DNA from: Gordonia hongkongensis | GTDB lineage: Bacteria > Actinomycetota > Actinomycetes > Mycobacteriales > Mycobacteriaceae | Direction: 5' to 3' | Assembly: GCF_023078355.1 (NCBI RefSeq) | Contig: NZ_CP095552.1 | Span: 1,674,001 to 1,738,000 of the forward strand | DNA length: 64,000 bases | In this document: in pieces, positions 8,684-18,813 of the stretch | Numbering within the stretch: position 1 is the first letter of the stretch | Layout of the letters: each line of letters opens with the position of its first letter | Made by a program: the position numbers and the translations under genes | Notes under the pieces: model-generated | What the model saw: the letters and a program-made list of their open reading frames with translations, nothing else | Database searches by the model: none | What the model was told of the DNA's origin: nothing

Positions 8684-9493
8684 ATGTCAGCGAAGTCCTC
8701 GTCGGGACCGGCAAATTATCTGGTGTGTGCCAGCCAGCGCAGCGGCAGCACGCTGCTGGTGGAGTCGCTCGCCGCGACCGGCGTCGCGGGTCGTCCGGAG
8801 GAGTTCTTCCAGTACTTCTCGGATTCCTCGGCGGCTCCGCAGCCGCGTGAATGGTTCGCCGGTGTCAGCGATCCCACCATCCTCGAGCTCCTGGAGCCAC
8901 TCGATCCCGGGGTGGTGGACACCCGCGATTCGGCCACCTGGCGCTCGGATGTGCGGGCGGCGGGTCGCACGCCGAACGGGGTGTGGGGCGGCAAGCTCAT
9001 GTGGAACCAGACTCCGCTGCTGATCTCGCGCAGCCGGGTCGCGTCGGGTTCGTTGCGCGGCGCCGTCCGCTGGCTGTTCGACGGAGCCGATCCGCTCTAC
9101 GTGCACGTCCATCGAGAAGATGTTGTGCCGCAAGCGGTGTCGATGTGGCGCGCGGTGCAGACCCGCGTGTGGCGGCACGACGGCTCGGACACCGACGAGC
9201 ACGACGAGGCGGTGTATCACGCCGGCGGTATCGCCCATCTCGCCGGCATCTTGAGCGACCAGGAACGACAGTGGCGCAACTGGTTCGCCGCCGAGGGGAT
9301 CGAACCGCTCGAGATCGGGTTCCGGGACCTGGTCACCGATCCCACGAAGGCGACCGCACTGGTGCTGGAGAAGATCGGGCAGGACCCGGAGCTGGCGCCG
9401 CCGCCACCGCTGAAGCCACAGTCCAATTCGCGGTCCAAGGAGTGGGCCCGACGCTATCGAGAAGACGCCGAACGAAACGGATACCCACTGTGA
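8684..9493 (+). CDS. stf0: Stf0-family sulfotransferase (trehalose 2-sulfotransferase-like)
   Basis: 269 residues, matching the length of mycobacterial Stf0. The PAPS-binding loop is at the N terminus ([13 protein letters not shown]), followed by the Stf0 hallmarks [26 protein letters not shown], and [10 protein letters not shown]; the C-terminal [16 protein letters not shown] also fits. Stf0 moves sulfate from PAPS to the 2-position of trehalose, the first step towards sulfolipids; the true acceptor here is not proven. An in-frame ATG at 8648 is ignored because it lies in the promoter. It overlaps cysD by 4 bp (GTGA), so sulfate activation and transfer are translated together. Confidence 0.92.
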   Translation: MSAKSSSGPANYLVCASQRSGSTLLVESLAATGVAGRPEEFFQYFSDSSAAPQPREWFAGVSDPTILELLEPLDPGVVDTRDSATWRSDVRAAGRTPNGVWGGKLMWNQTPLLISRSRVASGSLRGAVRWLFDGADPLYVHVHREDVVPQAVSMWRAVQTRVWRHDGSDTDEHDEAVYHAGGIAHLAGILSDQERQWRNWFAAEGIEPLEIGFRDLVTDPTKATALVLEKIGQDPELAPPPPLKPQSNSRSKEWARRYREDAERNGYPL

Positions 9494-10479
9494 CCGCTGT
9501 AGACGAGACCTCGCTCGACCGGGCGACCGGCGACCGGGCCCGGCCCGGGGACGCCGACGACTTCGACCATGTGACCGCCATCCGGGTGTTGGAGGCCGAG
9601 GCGGTGCACATCATCCGCGAGGTGGTGGCGGAACTGGAGCGGCCGGTGCTGCTGTTCTCCGGCGGCAAGGACTCCATCGTCCTGCTCCGGTTGGCCGAGA
9701 AGGCATTTCGGCCCGCGCCCCTGCCCTTCCCGATCATGCACGTCGACACCGGCCACAATTTCGACGAGGTGATCGAATTCCGTGACCGACGGGTCGCGCC
9801 GACCGCCGAGAATCCCGAGGGCATCGAACTCATCGTGGCCTCGGTCCAGGAGTCCATCGACTCCGGACGAGTCGCCGAGTCCACCGACCCGTCGGGTTCG
9901 CGGAACCGCCTGCAGACCCGCACCCTGCTCGATGCGCTGGAGGAGGGCGGATTCGACGCCGCGTTCGGCGGCGCCCGCCGCGACGAGGAGCGTGCCCGCG
10001 CCAAGGAGCGCATCTTCAGCTTCCGCGACGAGTTCGGGCAATGGGATCCCCGCGCCCAACGACCCGAACCGTGGTCGCTGTACAACGGGCGGATCCGTCG
10101 TGGGGAGTCGGTGCGTGTGTTCCCGCTCTCGAACTGGACCGAGACCGACATCTGGCGCTACATCGAGCTCGAGGGCCTCGAGCTGCCCTCCATCTATTTC
10201 GCCGCCGAGCGGGAGGTCTTCGACCGGGACGGCATCCTGCTCTCGGTCTCGGAGTACTCACGGCCCCGCGACGGTGAAGAGGTACGGACCGAGTGGGTGC
10301 GCTACCGCACCGTCGGTGACCTGACCATCACCGGGGCGGTTCGCTCGCGGGCCACCACGATCGCCGAGATCATCGCCGAGATCAGCGAATCCACCGTCTC
10401 CGAACGCGGGGAGACCCGCGCCGACGACCGCACGTCCAGCGCCGCCATGGAAGACCGCAAGCGCGAAGGATACTTCTGA
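9490..10479 (+). CDS. cysD: Sulfate adenylyltransferase subunit 2 (ATP sulfurylase small subunit)
   Basis: 329 residues from the GTG at 9490. The PP-loop SGGKDS is at 57-62, followed by the substrate loop [17 protein letters not shown] and the [15 protein letters not shown] motif, both diagnostic of CysD. With CysN it makes adenosine phosphosulfate from ATP and sulfate in the cytoplasm. A longer frame reaching back through the sulfotransferase gene is a shadow; the GTG overlapping the sulfotransferase stop gives the correct N terminus. It ends in a 1-bp overlap with cysNC. Confidence 0.95.
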   Translation: MTAVDETSLDRATGDRARPGDADDFDHVTAIRVLEAEAVHIIREVVAELERPVLLFSGGKDSIVLLRLAEKAFRPAPLPFPIMHVDTGHNFDEVIEFRDRRVAPTAENPEGIELIVASVQESIDSGRVAESTDPSGSRNRLQTRTLLDALEEGGFDAAFGGARRDEERARAKERIFSFRDEFGQWDPRAQRPEPWSLYNGRIRRGESVRVFPLSNWTETDIWRYIELEGLELPSIYFAAEREVFDRDGILLSVSEYSRPRDGEEVRTEWVRYRTVGDLTITGAVRSRATTIAEIIAEISESTVSERGETRADDRTSSAAMEDRKREGYF

Positions 10480-12401
10480 TGACTCTCACCTCGCCACAGC
10501 CGGTCGTCCCCGCCGGTGACGAAACAAGCACGTCCGCAAGGCAATTCCTGCGGATCGCGACCGCGGGCAGTGTCGACGACGGCAAGTCCACGCTCATCGG
10601 CCGGATTCTGCACGACACCGGCAGTCTGCCGACCGATCATCTCGCCGCGGTCACCGACGGCGACGGTGATGTCGACCTGGCCGCCCTCTCCGACGGCTTG
10701 CGCGCCGAACGCGAACAGGGCATCACGATCGATGTCGCCTATCGCTTCTTCTCCACGCCCACACGGAGTTACGTCCTCGCCGACACCCCCGGACACGAGC
10801 GGTACACCCGCAACATGTTCACCGGGGCGTCGAACGCGCACGTGGCGATCCTGCTCGTCGACGCCCGGCACGGCCTGCTGCGGCAGACCCGACGCCACGC
10901 CCGGATCGCAACTCTCGTGGGCGTGCCGCACGTGATCGCGGCGGTCAACAAGATCGACCTCGTCGATTACTCCGAGCACCGTTTCGACGAGATCCGGGCC
11001 GACCTCGCCGAACTCGCGGTGCAACTCGGGATCGGGGAGATCCCGGCGATCCCGGTGGCCGCCAAGCACGGGGACAACGTCGTGCACCGCTCGTCGAACA
11101 CCCCGTGGTACTCCGGGACAACGCTGTTGGAGTACCTCGAGGACGTCGAGCTCCACGCGCCCGCGCCGGTGACCGAGGAACTGCGCCTTCCGATCCAGTG
11201 GGTGTCGCGTCCCAGCGAGTCGAACCGGCGTACCTACACCGGCCGGCTCGCCTCCGGGACACTGCGCGTCGGTGACGAGATCGTCGTGCTGCCGTCGGGA
11301 AGCCGGTCGACCGTCACGGCGCTCGATACCCTCGATCCCACGAGAGACGTTGCGGTGGCGCCTCTCTCGGTAGGAGTCCAGGTCGCCGACGACATCGACA
11401 TCGGTCGCGGCGACGTCATCGTGAGCGGTGCGGACGGAGCGCATGTACCGGTCCTGGCCCGCGAGATCGATGCGCACGTGTGCTGGTTGTCGAATTCGCC
11501 GCTGCGGGCCGGTGACCGCGTCGCCCTCAAGCACGGCCCGTCGACGGTCCGCGCCACCGTCCAGTCCCTCGAGCGGCGCCTCGACCCGGACACCCTCATC
11601 GAGCATGTCGCCCCCGGTGAGCTCGTGCTCAACGACATCGGCACCGTCACGCTGCGGACGTCGTCGGTGGTGCCGGCCGACCCCTATGCGAGCAACCGCG
11701 ACACCGGCGCGTTCATCCTCATCGACGAGGCCTCGAACGACACGGTCGGCGCGGGGACGATCCTCGAGCCGCGCGAGGTCATCCCGGGTAAGGCGACGCG
11801 CAACGACATCAAATGGCATCCGAGTTCGCTGGCGCGTGCGGAACGATGGGCGCACACCCAGCAGCGCGGAGCGACGGTGTGGCTCACCGGTCTACCGGCG
11901 TCGGGCAAGTCCACCGTCGCCGTCGCGCTCGAGCGGGCCGTCGTCAGCCGCGGGCGCGTCGCCTACCTCCTCGACGGCGACAACATCCGGCACGGGATCT
12001 CCGACGACCTCGGCTTCTCCGCCGGTGACCGCGCGGAGAACATCCGCCGTGTCGGCCACGTTGCCCGACTCTTCGCCGACGCCGGGGTCATCGCGATCGC
12101 GTCGATGGTCTCGCCGCTGCGTTCCGACCGGGAGATCGCGCGTGAACTGCACCGCGCCGCCGACCTCGACTTCATCGAGGTCCACGTCTCCACGCCGGTC
12201 ACCGAATGCGAACGCCGTGACCCCAAGGGCCTCTACGAACGCGCGCGTCGCGGCGAACTCCGCGGGCTGACCGGCATCGATGCGCCCTACGAGAGTCCGG
12301 AGAGCCCCGATCTGCGATTCGACACCACCGGCGCGGACATCGACCGGCTGGCGTCGCTCATCCTCGGTGCGCTGATGGATCGCGGCATCATGGCGGGGTG
12401 A
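10479..12401 (+). CDS. cysNC: Bifunctional sulfate adenylyltransferase subunit 1 / APS kinase
   Basis: 640 residues. The N-terminal GTPase carries GSVDDGKST (31-38), DTPGHERYTRNM and NKIDLVD, with EF-Tu-like beta domains behind it. The C-terminal APS kinase starts near residue 455 and has its own P-loop GLPASGKS (471-478), DGDNIRHG and the YESPESPDL lid region. The fusion makes PAPS directly. The gene lies between cysD (1-bp overlap) and the formylglycine-generating-enzyme gene (4-bp overlap). No PAPS/APS reductase is in this operon, which suggests that this copy serves sulfation as much as cysteine synthesis. Confidence 0.95.
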   Translation: MTLTSPQPVVPAGDETSTSARQFLRIATAGSVDDGKSTLIGRILHDTGSLPTDHLAAVTDGDGDVDLAALSDGLRAEREQGITIDVAYRFFSTPTRSYVLADTPGHERYTRNMFTGASNAHVAILLVDARHGLLRQTRRHARIATLVGVPHVIAAVNKIDLVDYSEHRFDEIRADLAELAVQLGIGEIPAIPVAAKHGDNVVHRSSNTPWYSGTTLLEYLEDVELHAPAPVTEELRLPIQWVSRPSESNRRTYTGRLASGTLRVGDEIVVLPSGSRSTVTALDTLDPTRDVAVAPLSVGVQVADDIDIGRGDVIVSGADGAHVPVLAREIDAHVCWLSNSPLRAGDRVALKHGPSTVRATVQSLERRLDPDTLIEHVAPGELVLNDIGTVTLRTSSVVPADPYASNRDTGAFILIDEASNDTVGAGTILEPREVIPGKATRNDIKWHPSSLARAERWAHTQQRGATVWLTGLPASGKSTVAVALERAVVSRGRVAYLLDGDNIRHGISDDLGFSAGDRAENIRRVGHVARLFADAGVIAIASMVSPLRSDREIARELHRAADLDFIEVHVSTPVTECERRDPKGLYERARRGELRGLTGIDAPYESPESPDLRFDTTGADIDRLASLILGALMDRGIMAG

Positions 12402-13327
12402 GTTGCTGTCATCCCCCGGGACCCGCGCACGGCGGCCCGGGTGCGCCGTTCCCGCCGGCCGAGCACGCCGGTGGCGGTCCCGGAGTGCACCCGATCGAGA
12501 CGGTGGACATCCCGGCCGGGGGCTTCGCCATGGGCGACGCCTTCGACGAGGGGTACCGCACCGATGGTGAGCGACCGGTGCACGACGTCGAGCTCGGTGC
12601 GTACTCGATCGACGCGACGACGGTGACCAACGCCGCGTTCGCCACGTTCGTCGCGGCGACCGGACACCGGACCGATGCCGAGCGATTCGGTGGTTCCGCG
12701 GTGTTCCACACCTACGCCACCGCGCCGGGCGAACCCGTGCCGGGAACGCCGTGGTGGCTCGCCGTCGAAGGTGCGTCGTGGCGCCACCCGGCGGGTCCCG
12801 GAAGCAGCGTCGACGGTCTGGCCGACCACCCCGTCGTCCATGTCAGTCACCGTGATGCGCAGGCTTATTGCGCCTGGGCCGGACGTGTCCTGCCCACCGA
12901 AGCGCAGTGGGAGTACGCGGCGCGGGGTGGGTTGCGCGGGGCCCGATACCCCTGGGGGAATGAACCACCCACCGCAGAAGCGCCCCGCTGCAACATCTTT
13001 CGCGGCGAGTTCCCGGATGCGCCGACCGCCCGGGTCGGTACCGTGCCCGTGCGGGACTTCGAGCCCAACGGCTTCGGCCTGTACCAGTGCGCCGGCAACG
13101 TCTGGGAGTGGTGCGCCGACACGTTCAGCGCCCGGTACTACCGCGTGTCCGACCGCAGCAACCCGCTGGGGCCGGGCCGGGGAAGCGCTCGCGTCCTGAG
13201 GGGCGGCAGCCATCTCTGCCACGACTCGTACTGTCATCGCTACCGGGTCGCCGCGCGATCGCACAACACGCCGGAGTCGACGGCGAGCAACATCGGGTTC
13301 CGGACCGTCGGTCCCGCGGCCGGCTGA
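12398..13327 (+). CDS. Formylglycine-generating enzyme (sulfatase-activating oxidase)
   Basis: 309 residues from a GTG overlapping the cysNC stop (GTGA). The FGE-sulfatase fold is complete: IPAGGFAMGD at the start, RPVHDVELGAYSIDATTVTN, LPTEAQWEYAARGG, GNVWEWCADTF, and the catalytic loop GGSHLCHDSYCHRYR with Cys274 and Cys279, which match the copper-binding active cysteines of Streptomyces FGE. It oxidises the CxPxR cysteine of sulfatases to formylglycine in the cytoplasm; the obvious client is the sulfatase at 7137-8543. Being translated with the sulfate-activation and sulfotransferase genes is unusual, and is discussed as a finding. Confidence 0.93.
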   Translation: MSCCHPPGPAHGGPGAPFPPAEHAGGGPGVHPIETVDIPAGGFAMGDAFDEGYRTDGERPVHDVELGAYSIDATTVTNAAFATFVAATGHRTDAERFGGSAVFHTYATAPGEPVPGTPWWLAVEGASWRHPAGPGSSVDGLADHPVVHVSHRDAQAYCAWAGRVLPTEAQWEYAARGGLRGARYPWGNEPPTAEAPRCNIFRGEFPDAPTARVGTVPVRDFEPNGFGLYQCAGNVWEWCADTFSARYYRVSDRSNPLGPGRGSARVLRGGSHLCHDSYCHRYRVAARSHNTPESTASNIGFRTVGPAAG

Positions 13328-13360
13328 CACCCGTCCGGCCGACAACCCGTCCGCAAGTCC

Positions 13361-13440
13361 CGGGACACAGGGCCCGCTCGCTGCGCTCCCGGCGCCCGGG
13401 ACACAGGGCCCGCTCGCTGCGCTCCCGGCGCCCGGGAACC
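13361..13440. repeat. Tandem 36-bp repeat with GCTCGCTGCGCTCCCGG core
   Basis: Two perfect 36-bp copies (13361-13396 and 13397-13432) and the first bases of a third. The core GCCCGCTCGCTGCGCTCCC followed by GGCGCC recurs, with T for G, in three copies at 33848-33957, so this is a dispersed element and not a local duplication only. Each copy can fold on GAGCG/CGCTC arms. It lies between the end of the formylglycine-generating-enzyme gene and the next operon, where it may also act as a terminator. Confidence 0.8.
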
Positions 13441-13575
13441 GAACTCCGCCGTGGTCAGTTGGATCAGCAGACTGTGTGTCGATTTCCGGGAGACCCGATC
13501 GGCTGTGCGATCGTGGTTCCCCTCGGGCGGTGTCCGCCCGAAAGTCGTCGGACCGGAGAGGGGAGTAGGGCAGGA

Positions 13576-14364
13576 ATGCGTGTGGAGGGCCGGGATGCGG
13601 TGCGTCGGGAGTCGAGGCGGCCGAACCCGTGGAGGAACGGCCTCATGGCCTCGGCCGTGGCGGTCGCGTCGTCGGTGCTGCTGGCCGGCTGCATCGACCT
13701 GCCGTCGCTGACCAGGCCGGACATCCCGGAGGGCATCCCGCCGGGGGCAGGCGTGCCCCAGCCCTACATCGACATCAACGCACCCGGGCGTACCGCGGAC
13801 AGGATGCACGACTGGGCCGTGCCCATCGCGGAGTCCACCGGTATCCCGGTCGTCTCGCTCCAGGCCTACGGCAACGCCGCCGAGATCCAGCGCCAGCAAC
13901 ACCCCGAGTGCGGGCTGAACTGGACCACGCTGGCGGGGATCGCCGGCGTCGAGAGCAAACACGGCCACTACCGCGGCTCCGACGTGGCCGACAACGGCGA
14001 CGTCAACCCGCCCATCCGGGGCGTCAAACTCGACGGCACCCGCGGCAACATGGAGATCCTCGACACCGACGGCGGCGCACTCGACGGCGACGCCACCCAC
14101 GATCGAGCGATGGGGCCGTTCCAGTTCATCCCGGAGACGTGGAAGCGCTACGGCGTCGACGCCAACGGTGACGGCGTCCCCGACCCCGACAACATCGACG
14201 ACGCCGCCCTCTCGGCGGCCCGCTATCTGTGTGTCTCCGCCGGCAACGACATGACGACGCCGGAAGGGTGGGAGAAGGCCGTCCGGACCTACAACAACTC
14301 GATGGCCTACGTCCTCGACGTGCGCGATCACGCCAACGCCTACTCGATCAACGTCCGCTTCTGA
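13576..14364 (+). CDS. lpqU: Lytic murein transglycosylase lipoprotein (LpqU-like)
   Basis: 262 residues from the ATG at 13576, preceded by a GGGAG-rich site. A lipoprotein signal ends in LLAGC (Cys about residue 41). The mature part has the transglycosylase catalytic region LNWTTLAGIAGVESKHGHY with the expected glutamate, and the downstream AMGPFQFIPETWKRYG and DDAALSAARYLC motifs of the MltB/SLT type. It cleaves peptidoglycan at the cell surface. The gene precedes eno, ftsB, DUF501 and ppx in the same order as mycobacterial Rv1022-Rv1026, which supports the LpqU name. A hairpin CGGGCGG-TGT-CCGCCCG lies about 35 bp upstream. Confidence 0.88.
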   Translation: MRVEGRDAVRRESRRPNPWRNGLMASAVAVASSVLLAGCIDLPSLTRPDIPEGIPPGAGVPQPYIDINAPGRTADRMHDWAVPIAESTGIPVVSLQAYGNAAEIQRQQHPECGLNWTTLAGIAGVESKHGHYRGSDVADNGDVNPPIRGVKLDGTRGNMEILDTDGGALDGDATHDRAMGPFQFIPETWKRYGVDANGDGVPDPDNIDDAALSAARYLCVSAGNDMTTPEGWEKAVRTYNNSMAYVLDVRDHANAYSINVRF

Positions 14365-14431
14365 ACCCTGCCGGGAAGGGCTTCAGCGCTTGCGTCGACC
14401 TTGTCACGTGCGGCTTCGGCGCAGCCACTAG

Positions 14432-15832
<1,401 letters not shown>

Positions 15833-15844
15833 TTAGCTGTCTGC

Positions 15845-16519
15845 ATGGCTTCGCAGCGACGTCACCGCGGTGACGGGCGTCAGCGTGGGCGCGATGGTCG
15901 GGTAGACGCGCGCTCACGCGAACGTGCCCGTCGCACGCGGCGGCACGCTCGTCCTGCGTCGTCGACGGTGCCCGAGGAAGCGGTCGAGGCGGCTGGGCAC
16001 GAGCTTCCCGCCGATCTCGACGCACCGGTCGCCGACGACACCTCGGATTCCGGGTTTCGTCGGGTGGCGCCGGAGCGCGTGCCTCGAACCCGCCGACGTC
16101 CGGCCCGCGCCGGCATCGGCGCCCGCCTGCGTGGTGTCGAGATGACCCCGGCCGGCCTTGCGACGCTCGTCATCACCGTCGTGGTGGTGTGCGTGGTGGC
16201 ACTGACCCTCGCGATGCCGCTGCGGACGTACTTCAGTCAGCGTTCGGAATTCCGCCAGCTGACCGCGTCGAACGAGCAGCTGCAACGCGAGGTCGCGGAC
16301 TATCAGCAGAAGGTCAACGAGCAGAACGATCCCGCCTACATCGAGGCCCAGGCGCGGACGCGTCTGCAGTTCGTCAAACCAGGAGAGATCCCGCTCGTGA
16401 TGTTGTTCCCCGCCGACGAGGCACGGCGCGAGGCCGCCGAACGTGCCGAAGAGCGCGCCCGCGCACCGTGGTACGGAAATCTCTGGGACACGCTGTCGAC
16501 CCCTCCCGGCGTGCAGTGA
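15845..16519 (+). CDS. Septum formation initiator FtsB/DivIC-like protein
   Basis: 224 residues: a long basic, disordered cytoplasmic N-terminal region (1-100), one membrane helix at about 102-124, then a coiled coil at about 128-162 and a conserved tail (AQARTRLQFVKPGEIPLVM) of the DivIC/FtsB family. It should be part of the FtsQ-FtsB-FtsL divisome subcomplex. The long Arg-rich N-terminal extension is typical of actinobacterial members. It starts 12 bp after eno and overlaps the DUF501 gene by 4 bp. Confidence 0.9.
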   Translation: MASQRRHRGDGRQRGRDGRVDARSRERARRTRRHARPASSTVPEEAVEAAGHELPADLDAPVADDTSDSGFRRVAPERVPRTRRRPARAGIGARLRGVEMTPAGLATLVITVVVVCVVALTLAMPLRTYFSQRSEFRQLTASNEQLQREVADYQQKVNEQNDPAYIEAQARTRLQFVKPGEIPLVMLFPADEARREAAERAEERARAPWYGNLWDTLSTPPGVQ

Positions 16520-17052
16520 GCTCCTCCTCCGGCCACGGTGTCTCCGCGGAGGATCTCGCCACGGTTGCCGCCCAGCTCGGACGCGAACCGCGCGGGGTCC
16601 TCGAGATCAGCTACCGCACACCTGACGGGAAGCCCGCGGTCGTCAAGACCGCGCCCCGGCTGCCCGACGGCACACCGTTCCCGACGTTGTACTACCTGAC
16701 CGATCCGCGGCTGACCGCCGAGGCGAGCCGCCAGGAGTCGGCCGGCGTCATGAAGGGCATGACCGCGCGCCTGCACGACGACGCCGAACTCGCCGCGGCG
16801 TACCGCCGTGCGCACGAGGACTATCTCGCCGAACGCGACGCGATCGAACCCCTCGGCACCGATTTCACCGGTGGCGGTATGCCGGACCGGGTGAAGTGCC
16901 TGCACGTCCTGATTGCGCACTCCCTCGCCAAGGGTCCGGGACTCAATCCGCTCGGTGACGAGGCGGTGGCGCTCGCGGCCGCGAACGGGTTGCGCGGCAC
17001 CGCGATTCCGGAGGACTGGCCCGAGGCGTCGGACGCGGGGACCGACGAGTGA
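16516..17052 (+). CDS. DUF501 family protein
   Basis: 178 residues from the GTG at 16516, overlapping the stop of the septum gene (GTGA). The conserved DUF501 features are visible: LGREPRG, RLPDGTPFPTLYYLTDP, MPDRVKCLHVLIAHSLAKG and GLRGTAIPEDWPE near the end. Biochemical role is not known, but the gene is consistently between ftsB/divIC and ppx in Actinobacteria and overlaps both here, so the three are made together. A longer frame from 16189 runs through the septum gene and is rejected. Confidence 0.9.
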   Translation: MSSSSGHGVSAEDLATVAAQLGREPRGVLEISYRTPDGKPAVVKTAPRLPDGTPFPTLYYLTDPRLTAEASRQESAGVMKGMTARLHDDAELAAAYRRAHEDYLAERDAIEPLGTDFTGGGMPDRVKCLHVLIAHSLAKGPGLNPLGDEAVALAAANGLRGTAIPEDWPEASDAGTDE

Positions 17053-17996
17053 CCGTCGTCGGAGCCGTGGACTGCGGCACCAACTCGATCCGCCTGCTCG
17101 TGGCGAAGCCGGGCCCGGACGGGCGACTCGTCGATCTCCATCGTGAGATGCGTGTGGTCCGACTGGGTTACGGCGTCGACGCGACCGGGATGTTCGCCGC
17201 GGAATCGATCGGGCGGACGCGCGTCGCCCTCAGCGACTATGTCGACACGATGGAAGCGCTCGGCGTCGAGAGAGTGCGGATGGTCGCCACCTCCGCGACC
17301 CGTGACGCGTCGAATCGCGACGAGTTCTTCGCCATGACCGCCGATCTGCTCGGGTGCGTGTCCGCCGGCGCGATCGCCGAGGTCATCACCGGCGACGAGG
17401 AGGCGCGGCTGTCGTTCCGCGGGGCAGTCGGCGAATTGGATTCGGCGGATGGGCCGTTCGTGGTCACCGACCTCGGCGGCGGTTCGACGGAAGTCGTCCT
17501 GGGCGATGCGGACGGGGTGACCGCGGCGTACTCGGCCGACATCGGGTGTGTTCGGCTGACCGAGCGTGCTCTGCCGTCCGACCCGCCCACGCCGGCCGAA
17601 CTGGCCGCGGCGACCGAGTTCGCGCGCGAACGTCTCGCTGAGGCGTTCGCCGCGGTGCCGGTTCAGTCCGCTCGCACCTGGGTGGGCGTCGCCGGCACGA
17701 TGACGACGCTCGCCGCGCTCGGTGCCGGCCTCCCCGAGTACGACTCGGACGCGATCCATCTGTCGACGATCTCGCTGCCCGAACTCGACCGGGTCTGCCG
17801 AAACCTGATCGGTATGACACGCGCCGACCGCGCGGCGCTCGGACCGATGCACCCCGGGCGCGTCGACGTCATCGGCGGCGGATCACTGATCACCCTCGAG
17901 CTCGCGAGAGTGCTGTCGGAAAGTGCCGGTATCGACGAACTAGTCGTGAGCGAACACGACATCCTCGACGGGATCGCGTTGGGAATACTCGACTGA
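17049..17996 (+). CDS. ppx: Exopolyphosphatase / guanosine pentaphosphate phosphohydrolase family
   Basis: 315 residues from a GTG overlapping the DUF501 stop. ASKHA-type motifs: DCGTNSIRLLVA at the N terminus (phosphate 1), EVITGDEEARLSF, VTDLGGGSTEVVLG (phosphate 2) and GVAGTMTTLAAL (adenosine-like loop); the short length is that of the single-domain actinobacterial Ppx1. It releases phosphate from short polyphosphate or hydrolyses (p)ppGpp-type substrates; mycobacterial Ppx1 (Rv0496) prefers short polyphosphate, while the Rv1026-type, which fits this position better, is less selective. It is the last gene of the lpqU-eno block. Confidence 0.9.
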   Translation: MTVVGAVDCGTNSIRLLVAKPGPDGRLVDLHREMRVVRLGYGVDATGMFAAESIGRTRVALSDYVDTMEALGVERVRMVATSATRDASNRDEFFAMTADLLGCVSAGAIAEVITGDEEARLSFRGAVGELDSADGPFVVTDLGGGSTEVVLGDADGVTAAYSADIGCVRLTERALPSDPPTPAELAAATEFARERLAEAFAAVPVQSARTWVGVAGTMTTLAALGAGLPEYDSDAIHLSTISLPELDRVCRNLIGMTRADRAALGPMHPGRVDVIGGGSLITLELARVLSESAGIDELVVSEHDILDGIALGILD

Positions 17997-18017
17997 GCGG
18001 TGCTCGATCCAGTTACC

Positions 18018-18203
18018 ATGCGTCGCATGGCATACAACCTGCGTTGTCCCTGCGGTGAGTCCATCACGGCCCTCGAAGCCGACTTCGTGCCGTCGGTCCA
18101 GGCCCACCTCGCCGCCGAACATCCCGGCCGCGACTACAGCGAGACCGAGATCATGATGATGGCCATGACCGTTCCCGACCGTTCGGTGAAGTCCGACGGC
18201 TGA
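18018..18203 (+). CDS. Small DUF1059-like protein
   Basis: About 61 residues; ATG codons at 18018 and 18027 are both possible and the shorter form starts MAYNLRCPCGESI. The Cys-Pro-Cys near the N terminus, the long helix ending HLAAEHPGRDYSETEIMMM, and the size fit DUF1059. Members are small soluble proteins of unknown role, possibly metal binding through the CPCG motif. It begins 21 bp after ppx and ends 11 bp before a convergent gene. Confidence 0.7.
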   Translation: MRRMAYNLRCPCGESITALEADFVPSVQAHLAAEHPGRDYSETEIMMMAMTVPDRSVKSDG

Positions 18204-18214
18204 GCGGCGTCGGA

Positions 18215-18712
18215 TCAGACGGCAGCCGGATCGCGCAGCGAGATGTTGTTGCACGCCTCGCAGACCGACTCGGGGATGACACCGCGGCGCTGCAGGAATC
18301 CGAAGATCGTGCAGCCCAGGCAGAAGCCGAAGACGGCCTCGAGAGTAGCGGCGGCGATCAGCACGCCCGTGGCGAGTTGGGCGGCGAGCCCGTAGCCGAG
18401 CAGGGTGAGCACGAAGGCGGTCCCGCTGACGACGAGGCCGATGGTCTGGGCGAACCGCTTGGGCGGCCCGGGGACCAGCTTCTCCTTGCGGATGATCTTC
18501 GGCACGAGGAAGCGCACCGAGAGTTGCCCGAAAGGCGACAGGGTCGGTCCCGATGCCACACGCAGCGCAAACCCCAGGGCGAGGATGCCGTAGAGCACGG
18601 GGGTGTTCACCGACACCGCGATGATCGCGAGGACGACGACCAACCCGGCGGTACTGCGCGCGGCGTAGTCGTTGACCGGGTTCGGGAACGTGAGGACAGA
18701 GCGCACCGACAT
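18215..18712 (-). CDS. DUF4395 membrane protein
   Basis: 165 residues from an ATG placed 9 nt after GGAGG; an earlier ATG at 18742 lies upstream of that site and is rejected. Starts with the family hallmark FPNPVNDYAAR, then four hydrophobic segments (two near 20-60, two near 95-140), followed by a cysteine-rich end FCLGCTIFGFLQRRGVIPESVCEAC. DUF4395 proteins are integral membrane proteins, often beside thioredoxin-like or rhodanese genes; the C-x2-C and C-x2-C pairs suggest a redox or metal role, which is not shown. Confidence 0.85.
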   Translation of the reverse strand: MSVRSVLTFPNPVNDYAARSTAGLVVVLAIIAVSVNTPVLYGILALGFALRVASGPTLSPFGQLSVRFLVPKIIRKEKLVPGPPKRFAQTIGLVVSGTAFVLTLLGYGLAAQLATGVLIAAATLEAVFGFCLGCTIFGFLQRRGVIPESVCEACNNISLRDPAAV

Positions 18713-18813
18713 CGGGCAACAACCTCCGGAGAGCGGGGACAATCGCCGACCAAGGTACGTGCGACGGCCCCATCGGGCAACGATTGCGCCCAGGGTGAAT
18801 CGATCGGTGCCGG

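Noticed and set aside
16189..16515. Extended DUF501 protein
   Set aside because: The extension lies in the septum-protein gene in another frame; the GTG at 16516 overlaps that gene's stop and gives the normal family length.
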